This document shows, one piece after another, positions 38,747 to 49,392 of a stretch of 64,000 bases of DNA (position 1 is the first letter of the stretch; the number at the start of each line of letters is the position of its first letter). Both the position numbers and the translations under genes were made by a program. The DNA comes from Cellvibrio sp. OA-2007 (GTDB lineage: Bacteria > Pseudomonadota > Gammaproteobacteria > Pseudomonadales > Cellvibrionaceae), in the NCBI RefSeq assembly GCF_000953825.1, contig NZ_BBUL01000097.1, positions 186,001-250,000 of the forward strand, in the 5' to 3' direction. The notes under the pieces are model-generated. The model was not told the DNA's origin and searched no databases. It worked only from the letters and a program-made list of their open reading frames with translations.

Positions 38747-40396
38747 TTAATTACATTGATTCAAGATCGCACAATTTCTCAAGCTATTAGAGAATGCATA
38801 GTTGGTTAGATAATCCTCATAGGTTGACCAAGCCATTATGCCGCGCAAATCCGGATAGATTTTGGCAGGCTTGTATCCATTGCCACAATCGCCAGAGCGC
38901 AAGCAACGCATCGCTGCTTTTACTACTGCTGGATTGGTATAGCCACTACCAGCGGCTGTTGGCGATGATGATGCGGGCAGACCGATAATAATTCGGTTAG
39001 CCGGTAATCCAAGATAGCTAACACCGGTACTGCCAATCGCAAAGCCTTCAATCAGCGCTTCCGTCCAGGCAACTAAGCCATCTTGCGTGGCCGCGTTGTA
39101 GAACTGGCCGTTTTTACCGGGCATTGAACCCGTATTGTAGTACTGCATTTGCACCCAACTAATGTCATCGCGCAGTACATTCATCAAGGGCAAATACACA
39201 CCCCAGTTGTATTGTCCTAACCAGTTATTGGCGAGATTAGCACCAATGGTGTGAGCAGTTTCCGGTGCCATAGTGAGTAAGAAACTTGCACCATAACGCG
39301 CCTTCAAACGTTTGATAGCGCGCGCAAGATAATCAGCTGAATATTGCGGATTGGTTAAACTAATTTGTGCATTGGGGTTAGTGTGCAAACCTTTTTCGGT
39401 ATCAATATCAATACCGTCCAGACCAAACTGGTCCTTGATTGCGATAAAGGAATTCACGAAATTATCTTCCTGAGTTTGATTATTCAGGACAAATGTCGCG
39501 TTAGCTCCCCCAATTGATAGCAATACTTTTTTGCCTTGTGCTTTTGCGGCGGCAATTTGTTGTGCTGTCGGATTGTTTTGATATCCACCCTCATTACCCA
39601 AAAATAGCGAGCCATCTGCATTGATGCGCGGGAATGAAATATTCAACACAGTGTAGTTAGGAATTGCAGTCATCTCTTCCATTGGCCAGTGCCAGTTTTC
39701 CCAGTAACCTACTAAATCTCTTGCATTGCCCGATGCCACAGAACTGCTGCTAACAGAGGAAGCGCTGGAGCGAGAAGTGCTCACACTGGATGAGCTGGAT
39801 GAAGGAACCAAACTGCTGGAACTCGAGCGAGAGGTGCTAGATGTACTGGTACCCGTGCAATTACCTCCAGCCGTCCACACCTGTTGCCAATAGCTACCAG
39901 TCCCAGGCGCATAAGCCCAGGCTGCAGTTGATGAACACCAGCCCGGAACCTGACAAGTATAAATACCACCGGCATTGGTCACCACTGTACCTGCAACGTA
40001 AGCGGTTCCAGCCACAAATGCGGGGCAAGAACCAACACTGGCGATTGATGAAGAAGAAATACTGCTACGCGCGATTGAACTGGGTGTTGATGAGCGCGAA
40101 CTACTTGGAGCACTGGAACTCGGCGCGACACTCGAGCTGGGCGCGACGCTTGATGTGGCACCATCGCAAACACCATTATCTGTCCAGTGTTGCCATTGGC
40201 CCGATGAGGTGGTGGGGTTATTCGCTTGGGTCCAATAATTCGCGGTATAGCCGCGATTTAAATGCTGAACTTTATTGCCTTGAGTGTAAACACTGCCGCT
40301 ATTCCATTGCGGTATACCTGCGCAGTTCACCGCCAAAGCTTGGGTGGATATTAGGGCTGCACTAATCAATGCGCCCAGAGCGATTAGTTTTTTCAT
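38747..40396 (-). CDS. Secreted GH18 chitinase with two chitin-binding modules
   Basis: Hydrolyses beta-1,4-GlcNAc links outside the cell. A signal peptide (~1-22, ending QALA) is followed by a CBM5/12-like module (24-78, WNSGSVYTQGNKV and YWTQANNP), a Ser-rich linker (79-123), a second CBM5/12-like module (124-180), a second poly-Ser linker (181-225) and the GH18 barrel (226-549). The catalytic motif DGIDIDTE (327-334) has acid/base Glu334, and substrate-site SIGG and MQYYN are intact. Poly-Ser linkers are typical of Cellvibrio enzymes. It is a monocistronic gene with its own promoter at 40501-40528. Module class (CBM5 versus CBM73) is uncertain. Confidence 0.94.
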   Translation of the reverse strand: MKKLIALGALISAALISTQALAVNCAGIPQWNSGSVYTQGNKVQHLNRGYTANYWTQANNPTTSSGQWQHWTDNGVCDGATSSVAPSSSVAPSSSAPSSSRSSTPSSIARSSISSSSIASVGSCPAFVAGTAYVAGTVVTNAGGIYTCQVPGWCSSTAAWAYAPGTGSYWQQVWTAGGNCTGTSTSSTSRSSSSSLVPSSSSSSVSTSRSSASSVSSSSVASGNARDLVGYWENWHWPMEEMTAIPNYTVLNISFPRINADGSLFLGNEGGYQNNPTAQQIAAAKAQGKKVLLSIGGANATFVLNNQTQEDNFVNSFIAIKDQFGLDGIDIDTEKGLHTNPNAQISLTNPQYSADYLARAIKRLKARYGASFLLTMAPETAHTIGANLANNWLGQYNWGVYLPLMNVLRDDISWVQMQYYNTGSMPGKNGQFYNAATQDGLVAWTEALIEGFAIGSTGVSYLGLPANRIIIGLPASSSPTAAGSGYTNPAVVKAAMRCLRSGDCGNGYKPAKIYPDLRGIMAWSTYEDYLTNYAFSNSLRNCAILNQCN

Positions 40397-40744
40397 CGAC
40401 GTTATTTATCCTTTATTTATCGTTAGTTAAAGAAATGGAGCTGACGAATCGCAACAAAACTCTCTCACCGTCACTAGCTGTTGCATAAGGCTAAAGCCTC
40501 TATATATTCGCCGAAATTCAACTGTCAACGTTGTCATTTTAATGTACGGAAATCCTCTAATAATAAAAACGGTATCTAGCATCAGGGAAATTAACGTATA
40601 TAGGAGGGAGACAAACTTACTTCAAAACAGTCGATGAGAGGAAGAATAAGTACATCTTTTAGCCAATGCAAGTTCGACTTTTTTTAAAACAGGAACCAAC
40701 TAACAAATTTTGATATAAAACTAGAACTTCAGCCGCGCATGCGT
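40397..40744. other. AT-rich intergenic region between lolE and the chitinase gene
   Basis: 348 bases without a gene. It holds the chitinase promoter and ~100-base leader (40397-40528). The remaining part downstream of lolE shows no clear terminator or ORF of useful length. Confidence 0.7.
40501..40528 (-). promoter_or_regulatory. Sigma-70 promoter of the chitinase gene
   Basis: A consensus -35 TTGACA (40528-40523), 16 bases, then TATATA (40506-40501). The expected leader is about 100 bases. I see no obvious operator near it. Confidence 0.7.
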
Positions 40745-41974
40745 CTATTCATAGCGCAACGCATCTGCGGGTTGAATTTTGCTGGCTCGCCACGCTGGAT
40801 AAAGACTCACAAAAAAACTAATCAGTAACGCCGTAAAGACCACCTTGGCAATATCACCCGCAACCATTTCCGATGGCAAATAAGTGATGGGATATACATC
40901 GGAATGCAAAAACTGAACACCAAAAATTTTCTCGATAAATTGCACCAGTGGCGTCACAAAATAAGAGAGAGTCAACCCCAGAACTAAGCCAATTGAGGTG
41001 CCGATCAAACCAATCAAACCGCCCTGCACCATAAAAATCGCCATAATTTCCTTAGTAGATGCACCCATGGTGCGCAGGATGGCTATGTCGCCCTGTTTAT
41101 CAACCACCACCATAATCAAGGTGGACACTAAATTAAATGCGGCAATAGCAATAATTAAAAACAACAACATACCAACCAAATTTTTGGACATTTGAATCGA
41201 TTGGTACACATTGCCGTGAGTGCGCATCCAACTGGAGCCATAATAATCAGCTGGTAACGTTTGCATAATGTTGTGCACGATTTCCGGTGCCGCAAACACA
41301 TCATCCACCTTCAAACGCACACCGCTAATTTGACCAGGGTAACCCGCTAGATCAGCAGCGGTTTGAATATCCATCAAGGCCAGCGCATTATCGACGTCAC
41401 TATGGGTATCAAAAATGGCGATTACAGTGACAACCTTAATGCGCGGTGAGGAATTGCCCTCGACAGGAATAATCAAACTTATGGAATCAGCCTCTGCCAC
41501 TTGTAATTTTTCTGCGACACCGCGACCTATCACAATACCGGCTTCAGCAACAGCTAGCTGCTCCAAAGTGCCAGGGGGCAGAAGTTGAGGCAGCTTGGAT
41601 GTCGTAATTTCTTGCTCAGCATCTATGCCAAAAATATTTACCGGTGCGACACTTTTTTGATAACTCAACAGCCCCTGCAATTGCACAAAAGGTGACGCGG
41701 CGACCACACGCGGATGCTGTTTCAAATCGGCAATTAATTGCTCGGGATGTTCAATCGCGTAGCGGTGATAAATCATCGCTTGTGGCATAACACCTAAAAT
41801 ATTGTCGCGCAGCTCTTTATTGAATCCATTCATAATCGACATCACCAAAATTAACAAGGCAACACCAATCACCAAACCCGCAGTGGATAAACGCGAAATA
41901 AATGAGACTAAATGATTACGCCCCTGCGCAATACCGTAGCGAGTACCCACCAAAAAAACATAGCGGTTAAACAT
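40745..41974 (-). CDS. lolE: Lipoprotein-releasing permease, LolE-type
   Basis: Inner-membrane subunit of LolCDE, which releases outer-membrane lipoproteins to LolA. The 409-residue protein has one N-terminal span (~22-45, with MSIMNGFNKELRDNILG after it), a large periplasmic domain and three C-terminal spans with the MacB/FtsX-type IAILRTMGASTKEIMAIFMVQG. Its ATG overlaps the lolD stop by one base. Assignment as LolE rather than LolC rests on its position as third gene in the operon. Confidence 0.9.
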   Translation of the reverse strand: MFNRYVFLVGTRYGIAQGRNHLVSFISRLSTAGLVIGVALLILVMSIMNGFNKELRDNILGVMPQAMIYHRYAIEHPEQLIADLKQHPRVVAASPFVQLQGLLSYQKSVAPVNIFGIDAEQEITTSKLPQLLPPGTLEQLAVAEAGIVIGRGVAEKLQVAEADSISLIIPVEGNSSPRIKVVTVIAIFDTHSDVDNALALMDIQTAADLAGYPGQISGVRLKVDDVFAAPEIVHNIMQTLPADYYGSSWMRTHGNVYQSIQMSKNLVGMLLFLIIAIAAFNLVSTLIMVVVDKQGDIAILRTMGASTKEIMAIFMVQGGLIGLIGTSIGLVLGLTLSYFVTPLVQFIEKIFGVQFLHSDVYPITYLPSEMVAGDIAKVVFTALLISFFVSLYPAWRASKIQPADALRYE

Positions 41975-42669
41975 TAATTAGCCTCTGCGCCAACCAGCGC
42001 ACCATCGACGAGCGTGAGGGTGCGGTCCATACGCGCGGCGAGACGCGGGTCGTGAGTCACTACCACAAAGCTGGTGCCGATCGATTGGTTTAGTTCCAGC
42101 ATGAGCGCTTGAATTGCCTCTGCTGCGTGGCTATCGAGATTGCCCGTTGGTTCATCCATCAAAACACAAGCAGGGTTGGTTACCAGCGCACGCGCAATTG
42201 CAACTCGCTGACGTTCGCCGCCTGAAAGCTCGGAGGGTTTGTGATCAACCCGTTTGGCTAAACCTACGCGGCTTAATAATTCCTGCGCACGCTGCTTGGC
42301 AATGGCCATGGGTTGTTTACCAATTAAGAGCGGCATAGCCACATTTTCCAGTGCAGTAAACTCCGGTAACAAATGATGAAACTGATACACAAAACCTAAA
42401 CTGCGATTGCGCAAACGACCGCGTTCATCGGCACTCAGGTGCGATAAACGCTCACCCGCGACACTCACTTCGCCAGCATCAGGCACATCCAAACCGCCGA
42501 GGATATTTAATAAGGTAGATTTGCCAGAACCAGATGCTCCGACAATCGCCACTCGCTCACTGGGCTGAATATGGAAATTGACATTGCGCAACACATCGAC
42601 CGAGAGCGCGCCTTGACGATAACTTTTACTGACCTGCTGACAAATTAAAACAGGAGTGGAATTATTCAT
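41974..42669 (-). CDS. lolD: Lipoprotein-releasing ATPase LolD
   Basis: ABC ATPase that drives LolCE. The 231-residue protein has Walker [10 protein letters not shown], signature [15 protein letters not shown], Walker [13 protein letters not shown] and the H-loop VVTHDPRLA. The frame is open 29 codons further up, but family members start about here, so ATG 42669 ([12 protein letters not shown]) is used; it overlaps the lolC end by 8 bases, which suggests coupled translation. Confidence 0.95.
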   Translation of the reverse strand: MNNSTPVLICQQVSKSYRQGALSVDVLRNVNFHIQPSERVAIVGASGSGKSTLLNILGGLDVPDAGEVSVAGERLSHLSADERGRLRNRSLGFVYQFHHLLPEFTALENVAMPLLIGKQPMAIAKQRAQELLSRVGLAKRVDHKPSELSGGERQRVAIARALVTNPACVLMDEPTGNLDSHAAEAIQALMLELNQSIGTSFVVVTHDPRLAARMDRTLTLVDGALVGAEAN

Positions 42670-43900
42670 AACGCAGAGCCTCCGCAGGTTCAATTTGTGC
42701 AGCGCGATAGGCTGGATAAAGGGTGGCGATAAAACTGAGCAGCAATGCGACACCACAAATCAATGCGACATCTTGCCAAAGTAATACTGAGGGTAACTGA
42801 GTGATGAAATACACATCTGGGTCAAACACTTGCATACCCAACATTGATTCAACTGCATTCATAATGGGTGTTAACGAAGAGGCGACAATACAGCCTACAA
42901 CTGTGCCGATAAAGGTTCCGAAAAAACCAACCGCACTGCCCTGCACTATAAAAATAGCCATGATTTGTCGCGCACTGACACCCATGGTGCGCAGCACCGC
43001 AATGTCCGAGCGCTTGTCGGCCACCATCAACACCAGACTGGACACTATATTAAACGCCGCCACGGCGATGATAATCATCAGCAGTGCACCTACGACAATT
43101 TTCTCCATCTTCACCGCTTGAAATAAGCTGCCCTGAGTTTGACTCCAATCTTTGACTCTATAGTTATCACCCAATTGAGCGCGCAATTCACTCATCACTT
43201 TTGCGGCAGTAAACATATTGTCAGTTTTTACATGCAGCCCTTGCACCCCGGTTTTACGCAAGAATTTTTGCGCATCCTGAACATGAATTAATGCTAGCGT
43301 GCTATCCACCTGCGCGCCCACTTCAAATACACCGACCAGGGTAAAACTGCGCGAGCGGGTAAAAGCACCCATCGGAGTGATATTGACTTCAGGCGAGATA
43401 ATGCGGATTTTATCACCAGGTGTCAGCATTAATCGGGCAGCCAAAATACGCCCCATGACAATGCCGTACTCACCTGGCTGCAACTGTGCCATCGAACCAA
43501 CCAGCATACGCTGATCGACAATTGATACCTGCGCTTCCGCTTCGGGCAATATGCCCTGCAGCTCTATCGGATCAACCCCACCCGCATAATTCACCATGGC
43601 AATACTGGCAATATAGGGGGCAGAAGCAACAACTTGCGGATGTTGGTTGACCTGAGCAGACAATTCTTGCCAATCATCCAAGGCGGGAAGCTGATCGATA
43701 AAACCGTGGGGGATCACACTGAGAATACGTTCGTGCATTTCGCGACCAAAGCCATTCATCACCGACAGCACTATAATCAATGCCATGACCCCCAGCGCCA
43801 TGCCCACCAACGAGAAGGCACTAATAAAGGAGATAAACTGATTGCGGCGCTTGGCGCGGGTATAGCGCAAGCCGATATAAAGGGGGATGTTTTTTAGCAT
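42662..43900 (-). CDS. lolC: Lipoprotein-releasing permease, LolC-type
   Basis: First subunit gene of lolC-lolD-lolE. The topology is the same as that of LolE: one span, a periplasmic domain, three spans. The start [20 protein letters not shown] lines up with E. coli LolC (LFIGLRYMRGR), so ATG 43900 is preferred. ATG 43927 and TTG 43939 are in frame; none has a strong Shine-Dalgarno. It is divergent from the PilZ gene. Confidence 0.9.
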   Translation of the reverse strand: MLKNIPLYIGLRYTRAKRRNQFISFISAFSLVGMALGVMALIIVLSVMNGFGREMHERILSVIPHGFIDQLPALDDWQELSAQVNQHPQVVASAPYIASIAMVNYAGGVDPIELQGILPEAEAQVSIVDQRMLVGSMAQLQPGEYGIVMGRILAARLMLTPGDKIRIISPEVNITPMGAFTRSRSFTLVGVFEVGAQVDSTLALIHVQDAQKFLRKTGVQGLHVKTDNMFTAAKVMSELRAQLGDNYRVKDWSQTQGSLFQAVKMEKIVVGALLMIIIAVAAFNIVSSLVLMVADKRSDIAVLRTMGVSARQIMAIFIVQGSAVGFFGTFIGTVVGCIVASSLTPIMNAVESMLGMQVFDPDVYFITQLPSVLLWQDVALICGVALLLSFIATLYPAYRAAQIEPAEALRYE

Positions 43901-44025
43901 GGGCGCATTAAACCCAATTGGCTCCATTTGCTCAAGCAAAACCGCTAGAGCACTCGATAAAGCTGCGCCACATATCGCTGGCTGTGCTATGTTTACTGCA
44001 TCACAAAATTTGGAAGATTCAGGAT

Positions 44026-44598
44026 ATGAGTGAGCGTCGTAGTTACTTTCGTATTGATGAAAGTATCGCCATTGAATTCAAAGAGGTTGATGAGATTACT
44101 GCAAATACCGCTGCGGCTGAATTGCAGTTCCCTAATACGGCCTCACTCAAACTCTTTGCCGAGTTGCGCAAGCTCGATAATGACAACGCTCACCTATTTC
44201 ACCAAATCAAAGATACCAGCCGCGCACTTGGGGAGTACTTGCATAACCTCAACCGCAAGATAGATATTATCAGCCAACAGCTGATGCAAGATTCCAAGCC
44301 GTTGCCTCCCTCCAAAACGATTAAACAAGTAAACCTGAGTGAAGGCGGTATAGCTTTTGGCAGCTCAAGGCATCTAGAAGCCAACTCCCATATCGCCTTG
44401 AGGTTGATATTTTTACCCAGCAACGCAGGCATGGTGCTTTTTGCAAAAATCATTCGCTGTGAACCCAGTAACACCGGCGAATATCAAATTGCGGCAAAAT
44501 TTCATAGCGTGACCGATGCGCAACAGCAGTTAATCGGCCAACAAATCATGCGTGCGCAAATGGCCGAACGTCGCAAGAACCAACACTATCTGCAATAA
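44026..44598 (+). CDS. PilZ domain protein
   Basis: Probable cyclic-di-GMP receptor. A first conserved block ERRSYFRID (residues 3-11) supplies the RxxxR element. A central helical part (~30-95) with HLFHQIKDTSRALGEYLHNL follows, then the second PilZ block VNLSEGGIAF with the (D/N)xSxxG pattern near residue 105. Length 190. The frame is open 36 codons upstream but lacks homology; ATG 44026 has GGAAG and AGGA nearby. The N-terminal Arg motif is separated from the beta-barrel by ~90 residues, which is unusual for a minimal PilZ protein and resembles PilZ-like variants. Target process is unknown. Confidence 0.82.
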   Translation: MSERRSYFRIDESIAIEFKEVDEITANTAAAELQFPNTASLKLFAELRKLDNDNAHLFHQIKDTSRALGEYLHNLNRKIDIISQQLMQDSKPLPPSKTIKQVNLSEGGIAFGSSRHLEANSHIALRLIFLPSNAGMVLFAKIIRCEPSNTGEYQIAAKFHSVTDAQQQLIGQQIMRAQMAERRKNQHYLQ

Positions 44599-44638
44599 AC
44601 CCTACTGTTAACCCATGCACCAAGGTGTTTTATCAGCC

Positions 44639-44959
44639 ATGATTCAGCGCAAACTCCTTAGTATCGCCCTAACCTGCTCATTAGGATTTGCCGCTCAAAT
44701 CCATTACGTAACCGCAGAAGAAATTCGCATTCCTGTTGGTGAGCAAGCCAAAGACCAAGTGCTTGTCGACATGCCAACCAAAGGCATGAGTAAAGAGCGC
44801 GTTAAAGCGCTGTTTGGCGCACCATTAGAAGAGATTCCCGCTAAAGGTCAGCCACCTATTTCACGCTGGAAATATCAAGAATTTACCGTTTATTTTGATA
44901 ACAATACGGTGATTCACTGCGTGCGAAACTTTCACCCAAAGGTAAATCCAGCCGAGTAA
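44639..44959 (+). CDS. Small exported protein, SmpA/OmlA-like
   Basis: 106 residues with an N-terminal signal peptide (~1-26, IALTCSLGFAAQIHYVTAEE, no lipobox). The mature part has VDMPTKGMSKERVKALFGAP followed by RWKYQEFTVYFDNNTVIH, the pattern of BamE/SmpA-type two-layer folds. I assign it only loosely. ATG 44639 is chosen because AAGGTG lies upstream and the signal peptide starts there; ATG 44615 is in frame but lacks a Shine-Dalgarno. It may be co-transcribed with the PilZ gene 40 bases upstream and ends at a strong terminator. Confidence 0.72.
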   Translation: MIQRKLLSIALTCSLGFAAQIHYVTAEEIRIPVGEQAKDQVLVDMPTKGMSKERVKALFGAPLEEIPAKGQPPISRWKYQEFTVYFDNNTVIHCVRNFHPKVNPAE

Positions 44960-44990
44960 AATCAGCACTGGGCGATACACAAATTTGACT

Positions 44991-45030
44991 CAATAAAAAA
45001 GGGCCCGATCACTCGTGCCCTTTTTTATTG
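44991..45030. terminator. Bidirectional terminator between the small exported protein gene and sthA
   Basis: A perfect 14-bp stem, CAATAAAAAAGGGC with GCCCTTTTTTATTG. The 12-base loop can pair further (CGA/TCG). Confidence 0.95.
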
Positions 45031-45046
45031 CTGCCACCGAGGCAAA

Positions 45047-46462
45047 CTAACGACGACTAATTCGATTCACGCCATCCAGTGCAGCAACACGATACGCCTC
45101 AGCCATGGTGGGATAATTAAAAATATTATTGAGGAAATAGTGAATACTATTGCCTCCGCCCTTCTGCGTCATAATCGCTTGTCCGATATGCACAATCTCG
45201 GCTGCTTCAGCACCAAAGCAATGCACACCGAGAATTTCCAAGGTGTCTACATGAAATAATAGTTTCAGCATACCTACGTCTTCGCCGCTGATTTGACCGC
45301 GAGCTGTATTTTTAAATAGGGCGCGCCCCACTTCGTAAGGCACTCTCGCTTGTGTTAATTCAGTTTCAGTTTTACCCACTGAACTAATCTCTGGCAGGGT
45401 ATAAATACCGGTGGGAACATCCTGCACTAATTGGCATCCTTCACCAAAAATACCGCCTGATACCGCACGCCCTTGGCCATAAGACGCACTCGCCAAACTC
45501 GGCCAACCTACCACATCGCCTACAGCATAAATATTGGGAACCTGGGTGCGATAGCAATTATCAACTTTTAAATTACCGCGATGATCCGCCGTAAGGCCTG
45601 CCGCCTCAAGATTCAATGCATCCGTATTGCCACTACGGCCATTACACCAAAGAATGGCATCGGCCTTAAGCCGCTTGCCGGACTTTAAAAATAAAGTCAC
45701 GCTGGAGTCACTTGCTTCAATCGCTTCAAATTCTTCGCTGTGGCGAACAGTGACACCGCTATCGCGCAGGTGATAACTCAGTGCATCAGAAATTTCATCA
45801 TCGAGAAATGACAACAATCGCTCGCGGTTATTGATCAAATCAACACGCATGCCCAAACCAGAAAAAATCGAAGCGTATTCGCAACCAATAACGCCGGCAC
45901 CGTAAACAATGATGTGCCGCGGCGTGTGCTGCATTTCCAGAATGGTATCGCTGTCGTACACACGAGGGTGATTAAAATCAACATCAGCTGGGCGATAGGG
46001 GCTTGAACCAGTAGCAATCACAATATTGGTGGCAGAAATAATTTCAATGCCTCCATCTAACTGCAGCAAGCTCACCGTATTAGCATCAATAAATGATGCC
46101 CGACCAATATGCACATTAACGCGATTACGCACATAAAAACTGGTGTGTAATTCGACCTGCTTAGGAATTACTTTTGCTGCAGATTGCAATACACGCGGAA
46201 AGGTTAAGCGGCGACTATCGCCAATTTCGCGAAACAAACTATTACTTTTGAATTGAATAATTTGTTTAACCACATGACGGAGTGATTTAGAAGGAATTGT
46301 TCCCTTATGCGCACAGCTTCCGCCTACAACCGCCCTGTTCTCTACTACTCCGACCCGTTTTCCTGCCTTAGCCGCTGCTATAGCTGCAGCTTCGCCCGAT
46401 GGGCCGGAACCTATAACTAAAAGATCATAATTGTGATCTGCCGATTTTTTACGACCAGTCAA
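45047..46462 (-). CDS. sthA: Soluble pyridine nucleotide transhydrogenase SthA
   Basis: FAD enzyme that converts NADPH + NAD+ to NADP+ + NADH. The 471-residue protein has the FAD motif [17 protein letters not shown], then [14 protein letters not shown], in which only the first of the two redox cysteines of lipoamide-dehydrogenase relatives is kept, as is normal for SthA. A second Rossmann motif is [16 protein letters not shown]. The start is TTG at 46462 with a strong AAGGGG six bases upstream. It lies just downstream of nqrM and the nqr operon, as in Pseudomonas. Confidence 0.95.
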   Translation of the reverse strand: MTGRKKSADHNYDLLVIGSGPSGEAAAIAAAKAGKRVGVVENRAVVGGSCAHKGTIPSKSLRHVVKQIIQFKSNSLFREIGDSRRLTFPRVLQSAAKVIPKQVELHTSFYVRNRVNVHIGRASFIDANTVSLLQLDGGIEIISATNIVIATGSSPYRPADVDFNHPRVYDSDTILEMQHTPRHIIVYGAGVIGCEYASIFSGLGMRVDLINNRERLLSFLDDEISDALSYHLRDSGVTVRHSEEFEAIEASDSSVTLFLKSGKRLKADAILWCNGRSGNTDALNLEAAGLTADHRGNLKVDNCYRTQVPNIYAVGDVVGWPSLASASYGQGRAVSGGIFGEGCQLVQDVPTGIYTLPEISSVGKTETELTQARVPYEVGRALFKNTARGQISGEDVGMLKLLFHVDTLEILGVHCFGAEAAEIVHIGQAIMTQKGGGNSIHYFLNNIFNYPTMAEAYRVAALDGVNRISRR

Positions 46463-46519
46463 TTTATTCCCCTTAACCGAATGACAGGATTGATTGTGAT
46501 GACTTTAGTCTAGCAACAA

Positions 46520-46771
46520 CTATTCCTTTTGTTTGCTGGCATCGTATGAAAGATCGCTATTGTCACTCTTTACCATTGATGGCTTTGCTTTTTCTTCAGC
46601 ACACTTTGCCTCATCACCACCACACAAATCGCAGACATAATTTGGGTCACCCAACGCTTTACCTACACCACCGCAGGAACCGGACACAGGCCGTCTACCT
46701 GCAAGCACATTGATTGACAATGCAAATGCCACAAACAACATCACCAGTAAGGTAACTATAAGAACAGCCAT
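46520..46771 (-). CDS. nqrM: Na+-NQR maturation factor NqrM
   Basis: Small membrane-anchored protein needed for iron delivery to the Na+-NQR complex. The 83-residue protein has one N-terminal span (~3-22) and a cysteine-rich domain: GSCGGVGKALGDPNYVCDLC with a further Cys in GGDEAKC. GGGG stands before ATG. It is separated from nqrF by an intrinsic terminator, so it probably depends on read-through or its own promoter. Confidence 0.94.
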   Translation of the reverse strand: MAVLIVTLLVMLFVAFALSINVLAGRRPVSGSCGGVGKALGDPNYVCDLCGGDEAKCAEEKAKPSMVKSDNSDLSYDASKQKE

Positions 46772-46828
46772 AATTAACCCCTAGGCATAAAGCCTTTACT
46801 TCACATTAAAAATACCAACCAACAAAAG

Positions 46829-46859
46829 AAAAAACGAGGCGGTTACCCAGCCTCGTTTT
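46829..46859 (-). terminator. Intrinsic terminator of the nqr operon
   Basis: On the minus strand AAAACGAGGC, loop TGGGTAACC, GCCTCGTTTTTTCTTTTG. It lies 9 bases after the nqrF stop. Confidence 0.9.
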
Positions 46860-46867
46860 CCTTTTCA

Positions 46868-48091
46868 TTAACCACCAAAATCGTCGAGTAAAATATTGTC
46901 GTCTTCAACACCCAGACTCTTCAACATTTTAATCACAGCGGCATTCATCATTGGCGGACCACACATGTAAAACTCACAATCCTCTGGTGCCGGATGATCT
47001 TTCAGATAGTTTTCATAAAGTACATTATGAATAAACCCAGTCATACCATTCCAGTTGTCTTCTGGCTGAGGATCAGATAAAGCGACATGCCATTTGAAGT
47101 TTTCATTCTCAGCTTGCAGCATATCGTAATCTTCTTTATAGAACAGTTCACGCAAAGAGCGCGCACCGTACCAGAACGACATTTTACGATCAGTTTTCAA
47201 GCGGCGCAGTTGGTCAAAAATGTGTGAACGCATAGGCGCCATGCCTGCACCACCACCAATAAACACCATCTCAGCATTAGTCTTCTTGGCAAAGAACTCA
47301 CCAAATGGACCATATACTGTAATGTGATCACCCGGCTTTAAACTAAATACAAATGAAGACATTTGACCCGGTGCAATTCCCTGTGATTTAGGCGGTGGAG
47401 TTGCAATACGAATATTGAACTTTACTACACCTTTTTCTTCAGGGTAATTTGCCATCGAATAGGCACGAATAACTGGCTCAGTCACTTTTGATTCCAGATT
47501 AAAGAAACCAAAACGCTCCCAATCGCCACGATACTCAGGCTCGATATCAAAGTCAGAGAACTTAACATGATGCGGTGGGCATTCAAGCTGCACATAGCCA
47601 CCAGCGCGGAAGTCTACACTCTCACCTTCAGGCAGACGCAAAGTCAGCTCTTTAATAAAGGTGGCAACGTTAGGATTGGACTCAACAGTAGTAACCCACT
47701 GTTTAACACCAAACACTTCTTCCGGTACATGAATAGTCATGTTTTGCTTAACAGGAACCTGACAACTTAAACGCCAGCCTTGTTTTTGTTCACGACGATT
47801 AAAATGCGGCTCTTCGGTTGGCAAAATTGAACCGCCACCTTCATTCACCACACATTTACATTGCGCACAACTACCACCGCCGCCGCAAGCAGATGCCAAA
47901 AACACATTATTGGCAGCCAGTGTCTGCAACAATTTACCACCAGCAGGTACGGTAATTGTTTTCTCATCATTGATGAGAATTTGCACATCGCCGCTATTTA
48001 CCAATTTGGCGCGGGCCACAAGAATCACCACCACCAGCGCGATGACGATTGCGGTGAACATGACTACACCTAATACAATCTCGATATTCAT
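46868..48091 (-). CDS. nqrF: Na+-NQR subunit F (NADH-oxidising flavoprotein)
   Basis: Entry point for electrons into the Na+ pump. One N-terminal span (~4-26) precedes a [2Fe-2S] ferredoxin domain with [12 protein letters not shown] near residue 70 and a fourth Cys in RLSCQVPV. An FAD domain ([11 protein letters not shown]) and an NADH domain ([18 protein letters not shown]) follow. The 407-residue length and C-terminal LLDDFGG are typical. It is last in nqrABCDEF. Confidence 0.97.
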   Translation of the reverse strand: MNIEIVLGVVMFTAIVIALVVVILVARAKLVNSGDVQILINDEKTITVPAGGKLLQTLAANNVFLASACGGGGSCAQCKCVVNEGGGSILPTEEPHFNRREQKQGWRLSCQVPVKQNMTIHVPEEVFGVKQWVTTVESNPNVATFIKELTLRLPEGESVDFRAGGYVQLECPPHHVKFSDFDIEPEYRGDWERFGFFNLESKVTEPVIRAYSMANYPEEKGVVKFNIRIATPPPKSQGIAPGQMSSFVFSLKPGDHITVYGPFGEFFAKKTNAEMVFIGGGAGMAPMRSHIFDQLRRLKTDRKMSFWYGARSLRELFYKEDYDMLQAENENFKWHVALSDPQPEDNWNGMTGFIHNVLYENYLKDHPAPEDCEFYMCGPPMMNAAVIKMLKSLGVEDDNILLDDFGG

Positions 48092-48113
48092 TGAATTCTA
48101 TTCCTCGTCTCTC

Positions 48114-48722
48114 TTAGAGGGAAATGCCGCCAAAAGACATAAAGCCTAATGACATCAATCCCACGGTGATAAAGGTAATGCCCAAGCCACGCAGACCTTC
48201 TGGCACATCGGAATATTTCATTTTTTCAAGAATACCGGCCAGCAATACAATCGCAATTGCCCAACCTGTACCTGAACCCAAACCATACACCACACTTTCA
48301 CCGAAGTGATAATCGCGCTCAACCATAAACAGCGATCCACCCATGATCACACAGTTCACGGTAATCAGCGGCAGGAACACACCCAGTGCGTTGTAAAGTG
48401 CGGGCAAGAACTTATCCATAACCATTTCCAAAATCTGTACGATTGCTGCAATCACACCGATAAAAGAAATAAAACTCAGGAAGGTCAGATCAACACCGGT
48501 GACGCCAGCCCAAGCCAATGCATCCTCTTTCAACAGATAAGTCAAAATCAGATTGTTAGCCGGTACGGTAATGGTTTGCACCACAATTACCGCAATACCA
48601 AGACCAATTGCCGCGTTAATCTTTTTAGACATAGCTAAAAAAGAACACATGCCCAAGAAAAATGCCAGCGCCATATTTTCAATAAAGACGGAGCGCACAA
48701 ACAAACTTAAAAAATGTTCCAT
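48114..48722 (-). CDS. nqrE: Na+-NQR subunit E
   Basis: Hydrophobic subunit, paralogous to NqrD. The 202-residue protein has six spans. NqrD and NqrE form the Na+ channel region and share a membrane iron site between inverted half-subunits; the cysteine in [16 protein letters not shown] is one of its ligands in known structures. The start overlaps the nqrD stop by one base, with GGAG eight bases upstream. Confidence 0.96.
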   Translation of the reverse strand: MEHFLSLFVRSVFIENMALAFFLGMCSFLAMSKKINAAIGLGIAVIVVQTITVPANNLILTYLLKEDALAWAGVTGVDLTFLSFISFIGVIAAIVQILEMVMDKFLPALYNALGVFLPLITVNCVIMGGSLFMVERDYHFGESVVYGLGSGTGWAIAIVLLAGILEKMKYSDVPEGLRGLGITFITVGLMSLGFMSFGGISL

Positions 48723-49390
48723 TATGCGATCTCCTGAGTCTTGATGGAGTTAGGCGAAATTTTAAATGATTCTTTCTCTACCTGATTTTTCTTCCAGGTA
48801 CGCATCGCCCAAATAATAATACCAATAATAAAAAACGCACTTGGGGGCAGTAACAGCAAACCATTAGGCACATACCAACCACCATCAGATATAGTTGGTA
48901 GAACTTGAATGCCAAACCATTTGCCAGCACCAAACAGTTCACGGACGGTCGCAATGACAATTAACAGCACCGAGTAACCCAAACCGTGACCAATACCATC
49001 TAAAAAGCTAGGTACCGGAGGATTCTTCAGCGCAAATGCTTCAGTACGCCCCATCACAATACAGTTGGTTATGATCAAACCTACAAATACTGAAAGCTGC
49101 TTACTAATGTCATAGGCCACGGCTTTCAAGACCTGATCTACCACAATAACCAATGCAGAGATAATGATCATTTGCGCAATAATACGTACACTGCTTGGCA
49201 AATAATTGCGCACCAAAGATACAAAAAGATTTGAAAAGGCTGAAACCAGAGTCAAACCGATTGCCATAACCAAACTGACTTTCACACTAGATGTCACCGC
49301 AAGCGCGGAGCAGATACCCAAAATTTGTAAAATAACTGGGTTATTTTCCAAAATGGGTTTGACGAGGAGATCTTTTGCTTTGCTGCTCAT
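48722..49390 (-). CDS. nqrD: Na+-NQR subunit D
   Basis: Hydrophobic partner of NqrE. The 222-residue protein has six spans with the cysteine block [16 protein letters not shown] and an N-terminal cysteine in [17 protein letters not shown] stands seven bases before ATG. It sits between nqrC (2-base gap) and nqrE (1-base overlap). Confidence 0.96.
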   Translation of the reverse strand: MSSKAKDLLVKPILENNPVILQILGICSALAVTSSVKVSLVMAIGLTLVSAFSNLFVSLVRNYLPSSVRIIAQMIIISALVIVVDQVLKAVAYDISKQLSVFVGLIITNCIVMGRTEAFALKNPPVPSFLDGIGHGLGYSVLLIVIATVRELFGAGKWFGIQVLPTISDGGWYVPNGLLLLPPSAFFIIGIIIWAMRTWKKNQVEKESFKISPNSIKTQEIA

Positions 49391-49392
49391 GA

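Noticed and set aside
40634..40687. 17-codon ORF on the plus strand with AGGAGG at 40603
   Set aside because: The Shine-Dalgarno-like sequence is about 25 bases from the ATG and the peptide (MRGRISTSFSQCKFDFF) has no supporting feature.
45047..46462. SthA missing the second redox cysteine as a sign of altered function
   Set aside because: Loss of that cysteine is normal for soluble transhydrogenases, which do not use a disulfide.
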